Part shown: in pieces, positions 31,423-40,277 of the stretch
Position numbering within the stretch: the first letter of the stretch is position 1
Layout of the letters: each line of letters opens with the position of its first letter
Assembly: GCF_032334255.1 (NCBI RefSeq)
Contig: NZ_JAUHMF010000002.1
Location: forward strand, 1,178,001 to 1,242,000
DNA length: 64,000 nt
Direction: 5' to 3'
From: Thermanaerothrix solaris
Lineage (GTDB): Bacteria; Chloroflexota; Anaerolineae; Anaerolineales; Anaerolineaceae
Program-made: the position numbers and the translations under genes
Notes under the pieces: model-generated
The model's input: the letters and a program-made list of their open reading frames with translations, nothing else
The model's database searches: none
Told to the model about the DNA's origin: nothing

Positions 31423-32593
31423 CGTAAACCCTCCTTTCTGAGGTTTCTTTCTCCCGCGCGGAAACGCGGGCGACGCTCATTAATAACCCCACCCCGGTTA
31501 GGGTGGTCACGAGGCTAGAGCCACCAATACTGATAAAGGGTAAGACGTTTCCTGTTGCAGGTAAGAGATTAAGCATAGCGAGGATGTTCATTAGGGCTTC
31601 CAGCGTGATCCAGAGCGATATGCCGGCAGCGATGAGAGACCCGGCCATATCCGGAGCGCGCCGGGCAATGAGCAGCCCACGCCATAAGATCGCCAAATAA
31701 CCAACGATGAGGAATAATGCACCGATCAATCCGGTTTCCTCAACGATGACGGCAAAAATGCTATCATGATGAGGAAGGGGGAGACTGGTGAGTTTGGTGG
31801 TGCCTTCGCCGATACCCACGCCAAAGATACCTCCCCGCACCACAGCCTCTTGAGCGCGCTGGATGTGATAGGAAGCTGCGAGGGGGTCTTGCAAACCAGC
31901 AATGAAGTCGCGGATGCGTGTTTGGCCCGTAGATGAGAAATTAGTAACCAAGAAAGCCACCACACCGATAACGGCGATGATCAAAATGATTTGGCGAATA
32001 TCTACACCGGCCAGGAAGAAAAGTAATCCACCGATTACCAGAATGGTTAGCGCAGTGGAAAAATCGGGCTCCAACAGGATTAATCCAGCGACAATGCCGA
32101 TAATGCCGATCAAAGGTAAAAGACCAAAAGTGATTTTATTAAGCACATCTCGTTTAGATTGGAGCCAAACCGCCAGATAGAGAATGGTGACCAGTTTGGC
32201 CAATTCTGCGGGCTGGACGGATCCCCCAAGCAACGTGCGTTTGGAGTTGTTGAGGGTTTGCCCGAAAAACAGCACGGCCAGCAGCAAGAGGACGGTGAAC
32301 CCCATCATCACCAGAACCAGGGGGTAAAGCCGGCGGTAGTCAATATACATCACAACGGTGGCGATGACCGTGCCGACAAAAGCCCACTTGATTTGGTTGA
32401 GGAAGAAATAAGAAACACTGCGGCCTTCGGTCTGATTAGCAGAGGGCATCCAGGACGCGGAGTAAACCATCAGCAGGCCAAATCCCAGCAAGAAAGCTAC
32501 AGCCAGGAACAGAGGAATGTCCAGGCTTAATCGCAATGGGCGTGGGCGGACGATTGGCGGAGTGGTAGGATTTACGGTAGTTGCTTCACCCAT
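31343..32593 (-). CDS. ftsW: lipid II polymerase/division protein FtsW
   Basis: A 416-residue SEDS-family peptidoglycan glycosyltransferase with about ten membrane spans. Typical regions: LMVYSASW near the start, RRTLLG-like KRTLLGGSVQPAELAKL (about 120-136), LILLEPDFSTALTIL and the catalytic-region loop HHDSIFAVIVEETGLIGA, then ISIGGSSLVTTLTGVGLLMSVAR. After the usual end (SERRVYGAV) a 26-residue Arg-rich tail runs in a different frame over the start of murG. Its own start overlaps the end of murD by 22 bases. Confidence 0.93.
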   Translation of the reverse strand: MGEATTVNPTTPPIVRPRPLRLSLDIPLFLAVAFLLGFGLLMVYSASWMPSANQTEGRSVSYFFLNQIKWAFVGTVIATVVMYIDYRRLYPLVLVMMGFTVLLLLAVLFFGQTLNNSKRTLLGGSVQPAELAKLVTILYLAVWLQSKRDVLNKITFGLLPLIGIIGIVAGLILLEPDFSTALTILVIGGLLFFLAGVDIRQIILIIAVIGVVAFLVTNFSSTGQTRIRDFIAGLQDPLAASYHIQRAQEAVVRGGIFGVGIGEGTTKLTSLPLPHHDSIFAVIVEETGLIGALFLIVGYLAILWRGLLIARRAPDMAGSLIAAGISLWITLEALMNILAMLNLLPATGNVLPFISIGGSSLVTTLTGVGLLMSVARVSAREKETSERRVYGAVVSLRRGDRRRRVSRPRHPAGLGQ

Positions 32594-33963
32594 TGGCGGA
32601 ACGCCTCCCCTCGTGCTTCAAAATCGCGAAAAGCATCGAAACTGGTGCATCCCGGTGAGAGAAGCACCACATCGCCTGGCTCGGCCACCCGAGCCGCAAC
32701 CTGAACGGCTTCTTCTAATGTTGCACAGTGATCTAAGGTGTAAGGACGCTGTCCGGTTTTTTGGGGCCCGAGTGCGCCCAATATCTTTTCTGCAGCCTCA
32801 CCAAAGACAATGACGTGATCCACGCGTTCATGAATCAGGCGGGCTAAGTCTTCCCAGGGTAGGTTTTTGTCGCGTCCACCCAACAGCAGGACCAAAGGTT
32901 CGTCGAAAGCCCGAATGGCAGCAGCGGTGCGTTCCGGTGCGGTAGCGATGGAGTCGTTGTACCAGGCGATCCCGCGCCATACTCGCACCAATTCCAAGCG
33001 ATGGGGAACACCCGTGAACTCGCGGATGACCTCTCGAGCAGATGTCATGTCCCATCCTGCCGCTATGACAATAGCCAGGGTAGCTAATATATTGGCAACG
33101 TTATGCTCTCCGCGCAAGCGAATTTCCGCGCGCGGGAAGAGGGGTTGAATCTCACTCCCATCCCACCAGCAGAGCCTATCCCCTTCTAGGCATGTGCCGG
33201 GTTCACCTCGTGGTGGAAGGTTAAATCCGAACGTAATAAGTTGCCCCTGTACCTGATTGCGCAGAGCCCATGCGCCTTCGTCCTCTCGGTTGAGAATGGC
33301 GAAGTCTCTTGAATGCTGATGCTGAATAATATGGGCTTTGGCCGCCTGATAGGCCTCAAAGGTACCGTGGCGATCCAGGTGGTTGGGGGTTATATTCAAG
33401 ATAGCGGCAATATGAGGCGAACGCGTCATGAGTTCTAATTGAAATGACGATAATTCCATGACGGCAATGTCATGCGGCTGCATTTCATCGAGGTAAGAAA
33501 TGAGAGGGTTACCAATGTTACCTCCCACCCAGGCCCGGCGTGGGGGTTCCAAAGCCCGTTCGGCAATTTTTCCCACCAGGGTGGTGGTCGTGGTCTTACC
33601 GGCCGATCCGGTAATGCCGATGACCGGACAGGGGGTCTCTTCGAGAAAGATTTGTGAGTCGTTAGAAAGGGGAATGCCGCGATGGATTGCTTCCTGCACA
33701 ATCGGCAGAGTGAGTGGCACTCCTCCGGAGAGACACACTAAATCAACTTGATCGAGTAAGGAAGTAGGATGCCCACCTAATACCCACTGAATACCGGGTA
33801 AGTCGCTGAGTGCTTGGCGGGCTGTTTCCATGTGTTCTGCCGGACGCTGATCGTTAAGAGTTACTGCAGCGCCGCGTTGCGCTAAATAACGTGCCAGCGC
33901 CAGACCCTGCCGCGCCGCGCCCAAGATGAGAACCCGTTGACCTTGCCACCGCCGTGTCATCAT
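32572..33963 (-). CDS. murD: UDP-N-acetylmuramoylalanine--D-glutamate ligase
   Basis: A 463-residue Mur ligase adding D-Glu. VLILGAARQGLALARYLAQRG, GITGSAGKTTTTTLVGKIAE (ATP loop, about 115-134), ELSSFQLELM, NITPNHLDRHGTFEAY, HRLELVRVWRGIAWYNDSIAT and LLLGGRDKNL are canonical MurD motifs. ATGATG at the start; overlaps the mraY stop by 4 bases. Confidence 0.96.
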   Translation of the reverse strand: MMTRRWQGQRVLILGAARQGLALARYLAQRGAAVTLNDQRPAEHMETARQALSDLPGIQWVLGGHPTSLLDQVDLVCLSGGVPLTLPIVQEAIHRGIPLSNDSQIFLEETPCPVIGITGSAGKTTTTTLVGKIAERALEPPRRAWVGGNIGNPLISYLDEMQPHDIAVMELSSFQLELMTRSPHIAAILNITPNHLDRHGTFEAYQAAKAHIIQHQHSRDFAILNREDEGAWALRNQVQGQLITFGFNLPPRGEPGTCLEGDRLCWWDGSEIQPLFPRAEIRLRGEHNVANILATLAIVIAAGWDMTSAREVIREFTGVPHRLELVRVWRGIAWYNDSIATAPERTAAAIRAFDEPLVLLLGGRDKNLPWEDLARLIHERVDHVIVFGEAAEKILGALGPQKTGQRPYTLDHCATLEEAVQVAARVAEPGDVVLLSPGCTSFDAFRDFEARGEAFRQWVKQLP

Positions 33964-34952
33964 ACTAACGCCAGTGCTACTCCAAACATCGCAAAAAGAA
34001 GGCTAACCAACCAGAAACGCTGGACCACTTGGGTTTCACTCCATCCGCCCAATTCAAAGTGATGGTGGAGCGGTGCCATGCGGAAGATGCGCTTGCCCTT
34101 GGTGGCTTTGAAATAGGCGACCTGAATGACTACACTGAGCGCCTCGCTGACCGGGATAATGGCAATAATCGGCAACAAAAGCCACTGACCGGTCATCAGC
34201 GCAACGACGCCAAGGGTTGCGCCCAAAGCCAGCGAGCCGGTGTCGCCCATGAACAACTGGGCGGGATGGACGTTCCACCACAAGAAGCCGAACAACGCCC
34301 CAACCAACGTAAAGCAGAAACGGCCCAAAAAGACCTGTCCCTGGAGCAGGGCAATGCCACCATAGGCCGCAAAAGCCGTAGCGGCAATTAGCCCGGCTAA
34401 ACCGTCCAAGCCATCGGTGAAATTAACCGCATTCGACGCGCCCACAATGACGAATACGGCCAGGGGAATGTATAGATTCCCCAGTGACAACGGTTCTTGA
34501 ACACCGGGCCAGAATAATTCAGGCACTTGCAAGAGATATTTCAGTGCAAAGGCTACCACCAGCGCTAAACCAACCTGAAGCAAAAACTTGGTGCGGGCGC
34601 GCATTCCCAAACCACGGCGTGGCCCACGGATGCCCTCCCAATCGTCAATCGCTCCGAGCAGGGCGTAAGAGAGCATGACTAAAAGGGGGAGCAACACCGA
34701 ACGTCCTAGTACAGTCACACCGATCAACGAAGCAGCATTGAGCAGGATGGTCACCAAGGCTACCGGAAGGATAATGAGCACGCCGCCCATGGTCGGGGTG
34801 CCCATCTTGGTGAAGTGCCGATCAGGGCCTTCGACTCGGATGAGTTTCCCGATGCGGAAATGGCGCAGTACCCGCAGGAGAGGCGGCCCCCAGATCACCG
34901 CCAACATAAAACTCAAACCGCTTAGCGCCAAGGCGAGGGACGTTTCTCTCAT
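33960..34952 (-). CDS. mraY: phospho-N-acetylmuramoyl-pentapeptide transferase
   Basis: A 330-residue integral membrane enzyme making lipid I. About ten spans. HFTKMGTPTMGGVLIILP (cytoplasmic loop), AIDDWEGI, NAVNFTDGLDGLAG with catalytic Asp residues, MGDTGSLALGATLG and RMAPLHHHFELGGWSETQVV with the HHH motif are all present. ATGA overlaps with murF upstream and murD downstream. Confidence 0.97.
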   Translation of the reverse strand: MRETSLALALSGLSFMLAVIWGPPLLRVLRHFRIGKLIRVEGPDRHFTKMGTPTMGGVLIILPVALVTILLNAASLIGVTVLGRSVLLPLLVMLSYALLGAIDDWEGIRGPRRGLGMRARTKFLLQVGLALVVAFALKYLLQVPELFWPGVQEPLSLGNLYIPLAVFVIVGASNAVNFTDGLDGLAGLIAATAFAAYGGIALLQGQVFLGRFCFTLVGALFGFLWWNVHPAQLFMGDTGSLALGATLGVVALMTGQWLLLPIIAIIPVSEALSVVIQVAYFKATKGKRIFRMAPLHHHFELGGWSETQVVQRFWLVSLLFAMFGVALALV

Positions 34953-36373
34953 GCGGCTTCCTCCAGTGCAGCAACGATGCGATCCATACGCAGGCCGTGA
35001 GAACCTTTAACCAGAACCACGTCACCCTCTTTCAGGATTTGACGCAAGACCTCTACCGCCTGTGTGGTATCTTCCACATGAACAACCCGAGCTGAAGGCA
35101 GCCCGGCCTGGAGAGCGGATTCGGCGATTAGGCGTGCACGCTGGCCTAAGGTAATTAGATGATCGGCTACCTCTGCGGCGCGAATCCCGACCAGGCGGTG
35201 ACTTTCTGCTTCATAGGGGCCGAGTTCAAGCATATCACCCAGTACGGCAATCCTACGTCCTTCAATCTCGTTCAAGAGATTTAAGGCTGCCAACATGGAT
35301 TCGGGGGCAGCGTTGTAGGAATCATCCAGCACCAGTGCGCCATTAGGTAAGCGTACGGCGACTAACCGCAGTTGGTTACGCGCCTGTTGCAATCCGTGGA
35401 TAATCTCTTGCCACGAAAGGCCGCAGACTAGCCCGGCGGCGGCGGCACGTAATGCGGTTTGTACGGCATGACGCCCTAGCATCGGTACCCGCAGGTGCAG
35501 GGTTTCTCGCCCTAGGTGCAATTGAAATCGTATTCCCTTCAACCCCTGGCTTTCGATATTGTCGGCCCAGAGATCAGCCTTGGGATCAAGGCCATAGTAG
35601 AAAATACGCGCCTGTGTTTTATCAGCCATCCAACGCACCCAGGGGTCATCGTAGTTGAGAATGGCGACACCTTCCGGTGCCGGTGGCAGGGCTTGAACCA
35701 GTTCGGATTTTCCTCGCGCAATGGCTTCTTGTGAACCTGCTCTTTCGGCGTGCACCGTGCCAATGTTGGTAATAATTCCAATTTGGGGCAGAGCAAGATC
35801 GCATAAAAAGGCGATTTCCCCGGGTACGTAAAAACCCATTTCAAGCACGGCACAATCGTAGCCTGCCCCCAGGCGTAAAAGCGTGAGCGGCAATCCGATT
35901 TCGTTGTTGAGATTGCCGGGATTTTTTAAGGTGCGATAACGCTGGCTCAGGACTTCTGCCACAACTTCTTTGGTGGTGGATTTACCGACTGAGCCGGTGA
36001 TCCCGATGACGCGGGGTGAGAATTTACGTCGCCAAAAGCGGGCAATGTCTTGAAGCGCCCGTAAAGTATCCGATACCCGAATCATAAAGGGTGGTTCGGG
36101 GATAGAAATTTCGGTTGGGTCTACAGCCGTGGTCAGGTCAAGGGAGGGACGAGGTACAGCGACCTCGTGCTGTATGAATGCCAATAACGCACCGCGGCCA
36201 AAGGCATCCTCTACAAAATCATGACCATCGGCGTGTTCGCCTGGAAGCGCGAAGAACATCCCGCCGGGGATGATTTGGCGCGAATCAACTGCGGCCTCGG
36301 TTAGAGCAAGTGCCTCAGCCGCGGCGGGACGTTTTCCGGTCAGGGCTTCCAGAATATCACCCAACGTGATCAT
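34949..36373 (-). CDS. murF: UDP-N-acetylmuramoyl-tripeptide--D-alanyl-D-alanine ligase
   Basis: A 474-residue Mur ligase that adds D-Ala-D-Ala. N-terminal VDSRQIIPGGMFFALPGEHADGHDF, ATP loop GITGSVGKSTTKEVVAEVL (about 125-143), NNEIGLPLTLLRL, EMGFYVPGEIAFLCDLALPQIGIITNIGTVH and VLDDSYNAAPESMLAAL. The KTPGNLN-type substrate loop reads LKNPGNLNNE. It follows ftsI by 9 bases, where murE often stands in other bacteria. Confidence 0.96.
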   Translation of the reverse strand: MITLGDILEALTGKRPAAAEALALTEAAVDSRQIIPGGMFFALPGEHADGHDFVEDAFGRGALLAFIQHEVAVPRPSLDLTTAVDPTEISIPEPPFMIRVSDTLRALQDIARFWRRKFSPRVIGITGSVGKSTTKEVVAEVLSQRYRTLKNPGNLNNEIGLPLTLLRLGAGYDCAVLEMGFYVPGEIAFLCDLALPQIGIITNIGTVHAERAGSQEAIARGKSELVQALPPAPEGVAILNYDDPWVRWMADKTQARIFYYGLDPKADLWADNIESQGLKGIRFQLHLGRETLHLRVPMLGRHAVQTALRAAAAGLVCGLSWQEIIHGLQQARNQLRLVAVRLPNGALVLDDSYNAAPESMLAALNLLNEIEGRRIAVLGDMLELGPYEAESHRLVGIRAAEVADHLITLGQRARLIAESALQAGLPSARVVHVEDTTQAVEVLRQILKEGDVVLVKGSHGLRMDRIVAALEEAA

Positions 36374-36382
36374 AAACCTTCC

Positions 36383-38233
36383 TCACGGTTCCTTCATCTG
36401 CTGGCGGACCTCATCGGGTGGAATGCGCAGAATGGTCACAGCCTCTTCAACAACATCATGGAAAACCGGCGCCGCAATGACCGACGCCCATGGGGAAGCG
36501 CTTGGCTTTTCCATCCAGATGTAAACGATAAACTGAGGGTCGTCTACCGGCCCCCATCCTACGAATGACGCATTTGTAAGCGGGGACGTGTAACCTTGTT
36601 CGGTGGGGATGCTGGCCGTACCGGTCTTGCCGGCTAGACGGTATCCATCCACCAGAGCAGGTGAAGCCTCGTTCACCAAAGCGTTGGCCAGCATCTCACT
36701 GAGCGTGCGTGCTGTCTCGGGTTTAATCGGCGCCGTCATTAATTTGGGTGAGACCTCTACTTGCTGACCATTGCGGATGTAGGCTTTAACAATGTGCGGT
36801 GCCATCATTTTGCCGTCATTTGCGACGGCTGAAATCGCGGTGATCATCTGAATCGGTGTTACCGAAATCCCTTGTCCGAAGGCATTGGTTCCGAGATCAA
36901 CCTCGTGCCAATCGGTGTCTCCCGGGCGACGCATAGGATAAAACGCCTCATAGGCGATGTCAATGCCAGTTCGCCGTCCAATTCCAAAGGCTTCAAGATA
37001 TTGATAAAAGCGAGTTGGCCCCATCTGGTTGGCGACCCAGGCTAAACAGGTGTTAATGGAGTGTTGTAGACATCCTGTCATGTCTTGTGCGCCCCACACC
37101 GTATATTCCCAGTTGTGGAGCGAAATCCCTCCGACTGTATAACTGCCAACATCCAGGAAAGTTGCCTCGGGGGTTACAGCCCCGCTGTCTAATCCACCAG
37201 CCATTGTCAGCACTTTAAACACCGAACCAGGTTCATAAACCTGAGAAATGGCGCGGTTAAAGGCAGGAATATTTATGATATCAGGGTATTCCCAATAGCG
37301 ATTGAGGTTGAAACGCGGCGTGCTGGTCATGGCCAAGATTTCGCCATTGCGTGGATTCATGACGATAATGGTAACGGCCTCAGCCCCGCTGGACTCCCGC
37401 GCTTGATCAGCAATACGTTCAACCGCGGCTTGGAGTTCACGGTCTACGGTTAAGATCAAACTGCTCCCCGGTGGAATTGTGGGTAGGTTGTCAATTTTAC
37501 GTGGGTCTTTGGGGATGCGTACCTGAATCGGGGTGCCGGCCAGCAGGCTATCGTAATATTCTTCCACCCCCAGGTGACCGCCACACCAATCGCCATCACG
37601 CTGGCATTCGGCCACATTTTCGGGGCGTTTAAGAAAGTTCACGAACCCCAAGATGTTTGAGGCTAAATCATTTTCTGGATAGTAACGCATCGGATGCGCA
37701 ACCCAATATAGTCCGCTCAGATTTAAAGGCGACCCCTTGTCTCTAGCCTCTTGGATCTTCTGTTCAAGTTGACGGATTTTCTCTGCCGGGACAAAATCCG
37801 CAATGGTGATAAACTCGGCTTTCCCTTTTTCATAAGGGGTTTCGGCGGCAACTTTAATCTCAGTATAACCAGGGCGTTCTAAAATTTCGGAAAGCGTCCT
37901 GGCAATAGTCTCTGCGCTTTTTGCATAGTGGACTTCGTCCAAGGCAACCCCTATTTCGTAAACTTCAACATTCCCGGCCAGTAGATTCCCCCAGCGATCA
38001 AAAATATCCCCACGCTCAGGGAAGAGGGTGCGTATTTCGTAGTTGTAGAAAGCCTCACCGATTTTAGGAAGTTCTTGAGCCCGGGCATCGGTTTGCAGGC
38101 GAATAATCTGCATAAGCGCCAAAACTCCCAGGAGCGAGAAAAGAATTCCTACGAGGTAAAAACGGAAGGTGGATATTGGATGAACCGGTGATGTAGTGTT
38201 CACGGCTTTATCCCCCGCCCTTTGATTCGCCAT
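36383..38233 (-). CDS. ftsI: class B penicillin-binding protein (FtsI-type transpeptidase)
   Basis: A 616-residue septal transpeptidase. One N-terminal span (about 23-45) leads to a dimerisation domain (RGDIFDRWGNLLA) and the transpeptidase domain with active-site S-x-x-K in EPGSVFKVLT, SxN in CLQHSINTCLAW and KTGTA near residue 540. No C-terminal PASTA domains. The start at 38233 has GAGGAAG upstream and overlaps the FtsL-like gene by 34 bases; an earlier in-frame start at 38263 is weaker. Confidence 0.93.
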   Translation of the reverse strand: MANQRAGDKAVNTTSPVHPISTFRFYLVGILFSLLGVLALMQIIRLQTDARAQELPKIGEAFYNYEIRTLFPERGDIFDRWGNLLAGNVEVYEIGVALDEVHYAKSAETIARTLSEILERPGYTEIKVAAETPYEKGKAEFITIADFVPAEKIRQLEQKIQEARDKGSPLNLSGLYWVAHPMRYYPENDLASNILGFVNFLKRPENVAECQRDGDWCGGHLGVEEYYDSLLAGTPIQVRIPKDPRKIDNLPTIPPGSSLILTVDRELQAAVERIADQARESSGAEAVTIIVMNPRNGEILAMTSTPRFNLNRYWEYPDIINIPAFNRAISQVYEPGSVFKVLTMAGGLDSGAVTPEATFLDVGSYTVGGISLHNWEYTVWGAQDMTGCLQHSINTCLAWVANQMGPTRFYQYLEAFGIGRRTGIDIAYEAFYPMRRPGDTDWHEVDLGTNAFGQGISVTPIQMITAISAVANDGKMMAPHIVKAYIRNGQQVEVSPKLMTAPIKPETARTLSEMLANALVNEASPALVDGYRLAGKTGTASIPTEQGYTSPLTNASFVGWGPVDDPQFIVYIWMEKPSASPWASVIAAPVFHDVVEEAVTILRIPPDEVRQQMKEP

Positions 38234-38670
38234 TGCAAGACTTCCTCGACCATCCAGTCCCATAATGACTGCTTGTACGCCGGCTTGATGAGGGGTTCGG
38301 GTTTTGTGGAGGCTGGAGGGGCGAGTTGGGCTTCTCGCCGCACCAGGGATGGATCTACGGCAATGTACAGCGCCTGGGACATGTCTGCGGGTTGAAAGCC
38401 CAATTCACGGGCACGCTGAGCCATAACGCTAGCCGAGGTCAAACTGGCCAGTTCGGCACGTAGGCTAGCGATTTCCAGGGTTTGGGCTTCCCGTGTTTTT
38501 TCTAGATACGTGATTTGATAGCCAACCTCGGTGGCTTGAGCGGAAACGGTGAGATAAATTCCGGCGATCAATGCGACCACGGCCAGGACGGCTAAGCCAG
38601 CGCCAATCCATTTCAATTGGGTGCGCCAAGGGGATTCGCGGTAGGCCTGGAGAAGGGTTTGATCCATCAC
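38200..38670 (-). CDS. ftsL: FtsL-like division protein
   Basis: A 156-residue bitopic protein with a short cytoplasmic start, a span (about 20-43) and a coiled-coil-like region (YQITYLEKTREAQTLEIASLRAEL, about 51-74) ending in ARELGFQPAD. This is the layout of FtsL/DivIC proteins, which bridge FtsQ and FtsI. Sequence identity in this family is low; the assignment rests on topology and on the position between rsmH and ftsI. Confidence 0.75.
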   Translation of the reverse strand: MMDQTLLQAYRESPWRTQLKWIGAGLAVLAVVALIAGIYLTVSAQATEVGYQITYLEKTREAQTLEIASLRAELASLTSASVMAQRARELGFQPADMSQALYIAVDPSLVRREAQLAPPASTKPEPLIKPAYKQSLWDWMVEEVLQWRIKGRGIKP

Positions 38671-38709
38671 GTTTATCTGTCCGCTCTCACTAGGAGTTTG
38701 ATTAAGCCA

Positions 38710-39657
38710 TCATGCAATACTCATGCCAGGTGGAAGTTTTTCTGCTACCCGTAACCGCGCGCTACGTGCCCGCGGATTTGCCTGGATTTCTTCAGGACGG
38801 GGGCGAATGGGGTGACGGGTGATCTCCCGTAGGGTAGCCTGATGCCCACACGTGCACTGGGGCTGTTGGGGTGGGCAGAGGCACTGCGTGCTTTCGCGTC
38901 GGAAAAATTGTTTGACCAAACGATCTTCCAGCGAGTGGAAAGCGATGACTGCCAAGCGTCCACCGGGAGCCAGGGCAGTTACTGCCTGTGGCAGAGCGGC
39001 TTCTAAGCGTTCTAACTCACGATTAACGGCAATCCGAAGTGCCTGAAAGGTGCGGGTGGCCGGATGAAGATCGTGGGAATAGCGTCCCACGGCACGGCGG
39101 ATCACCTCTGCCAGTTCGCGCGTGGAGGATATAGGGCGGTTTTGGACAATGGCGTGCGCAATTCGACGCGCATGGCGTTCTTCACCATAATGCCAGATCA
39201 CATCGGCCAGTTCAACTTCAGAAAGGTTATTGACCAGATCGGACGCCGTGAGTGGATCGCTTGGGTCAAAGCGCATATCGAGCGGCCCATCATGGAGGAA
39301 CGAGAACCCCCGCTCGGGCTGATCGAGTTGCATTGAGGAAACTCCAAGATCAAACAAGATTCCGTTCACGTGCTCCCATCCTATGGTGTGCAATTGCTCC
39401 TGCAGTGTGTCGTAAGCCGCTCGGATCAAAATAAAGCGTCCGGAGAAAACCGAAAGGCGCTGGCTTGCGAGTGCCAACGCCTGTGGATCTCGATCCAGCC
39501 CCAGAAGCCGTCCTTCTGGTGAACTGGCTTCTAGAATACCCCAGGCGTGCCCACCGGCCCCCACCGTTGCATCCACATACTTCCCTGGGCTGCGCGGCAT
39601 TAAGGCATGTATAACTTCTTGGTAAAGTACGGGTTGATGTGGCAATGAAGCAGTCAT
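38710..39657 (-). CDS. rsmH: 16S rRNA (cytosine-N4) methyltransferase RsmH
   Basis: A 315-residue SAM-dependent methyltransferase (MraW) acting on C1402 of 16S rRNA. Starts TASLPHQPVLYQEVI; SAM loop VDATVGAGGHAWGIL, LFDLGVSSMQLDQPERGFSF, LDMRFD and VIAFHSLEDRLVKQFFR are canonical. A Cys cluster (CLCPPQQPQCTCG, about 265-277) looks like an added zinc-binding loop. The ATG at 39657 is chosen; a TTG at 39672 is also possible. Confidence 0.94.
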   Translation of the reverse strand: MTASLPHQPVLYQEVIHALMPRSPGKYVDATVGAGGHAWGILEASSPEGRLLGLDRDPQALALASQRLSVFSGRFILIRAAYDTLQEQLHTIGWEHVNGILFDLGVSSMQLDQPERGFSFLHDGPLDMRFDPSDPLTASDLVNNLSEVELADVIWHYGEERHARRIAHAIVQNRPISSTRELAEVIRRAVGRYSHDLHPATRTFQALRIAVNRELERLEAALPQAVTALAPGGRLAVIAFHSLEDRLVKQFFRRESTQCLCPPQQPQCTCGHQATLREITRHPIRPRPEEIQANPRARSARLRVAEKLPPGMSIA

Positions 39658-39675
39658 GTTTCTCGCCAACAAACC

Positions 39676-40110
39676 TTACAACGAAAGTTCTAGCGAAGTG
39701 AAGCGCTGGGCATTTGCTTCGGGATCCTGTAAAAGCTGGCGGTGTTCTTCCCAGCGCTCGTAGGACCAGATTTCAAAGTAATCCCCCATTCCGACGACCA
39801 TTGCCCGTGAGGAGATTTCAGCGTCTTTGCGCAGCCACTGGGGGATAAGGATGCGCCCCACGCGATCAATATCAACCCGTTCAGCATGGGAAAACAACAA
39901 TCGCTTGAGCAGCCGCGCATTGGGGTCAGTAAGGCTCATTGTACGTGCATGCTCGGCCAGGCGCTCGAAGACCTCGGCGGGCAGGACCATCAGGTTCTGG
40001 TCAAAACCCAGCGTTATATAGCCGTTGGATCCCAGCAATTCCCGGAAACGCGCGGGGACCATGAGGCGACCCTTATCATCCACGACGTGCTCATGTTGTC
40101 CCAGGAACAT
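39676..40110 (-). CDS. mraZ: transcriptional regulator MraZ
   Basis: A 144-residue protein with two AbrB-like SpoVT swapped-hairpin repeats: FLGQHEHVVDDKGRLMVPARFRE (about 2-24) and HAERVDIDRVGRILIPQWLR (about 75-94). MraZ represses its own operon by binding repeats upstream. The start at 40110 has GAGGA upstream and gives the usual family length. Four operator-like repeats and a strong promoter lie directly upstream. Confidence 0.95.
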   Translation of the reverse strand: MFLGQHEHVVDDKGRLMVPARFRELLGSNGYITLGFDQNLMVLPAEVFERLAEHARTMSLTDPNARLLKRLLFSHAERVDIDRVGRILIPQWLRKDAEISSRAMVVGMGDYFEIWSYERWEEHRQLLQDPEANAQRFTSLELSL

Positions 40111-40155
40111 TCGTTCTACATCCTCGATATATGGCGAGACGCCGGTCAGCCGGCG

Positions 40156-40191
40156 TCCCACAAATTACCACTTGCCACCACTTTCTACCAC
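40156..40191 (-). promoter_or_regulatory. MraZ-binding repeats (four GTGG boxes)
   Basis: On the minus strand GTGG(T/G) occurs four times at exact 10-base spacing: GTGGTA, GTGGTG, GTGGTA, GTGGGA (plus-strand positions beginning 40186, 40176, 40166 and 40156). Known MraZ operators are three or four TGG-type repeats spaced by one helical turn. The array starts directly at the -10 box and covers the transcription start. Confidence 0.85.
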
Positions 40192-40220
40192 AGTATAGCC
40201 GATTTAAAGGTGATTTGCAA
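40192..40220 (-). promoter_or_regulatory. promoter of the dcw cluster
   Basis: TTGCAA (40215-40220), 17-base spacer, TATACT (40192-40197). Immediately followed by the MraZ repeats, so MraZ binding would block transcription initiation. Confidence 0.75.
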
Positions 40221-40277
40221 GTAACTTACAAGTCTGTAATCTTAAAAAATGCTGAGAATCGGCTTGAAACTGGGTCT

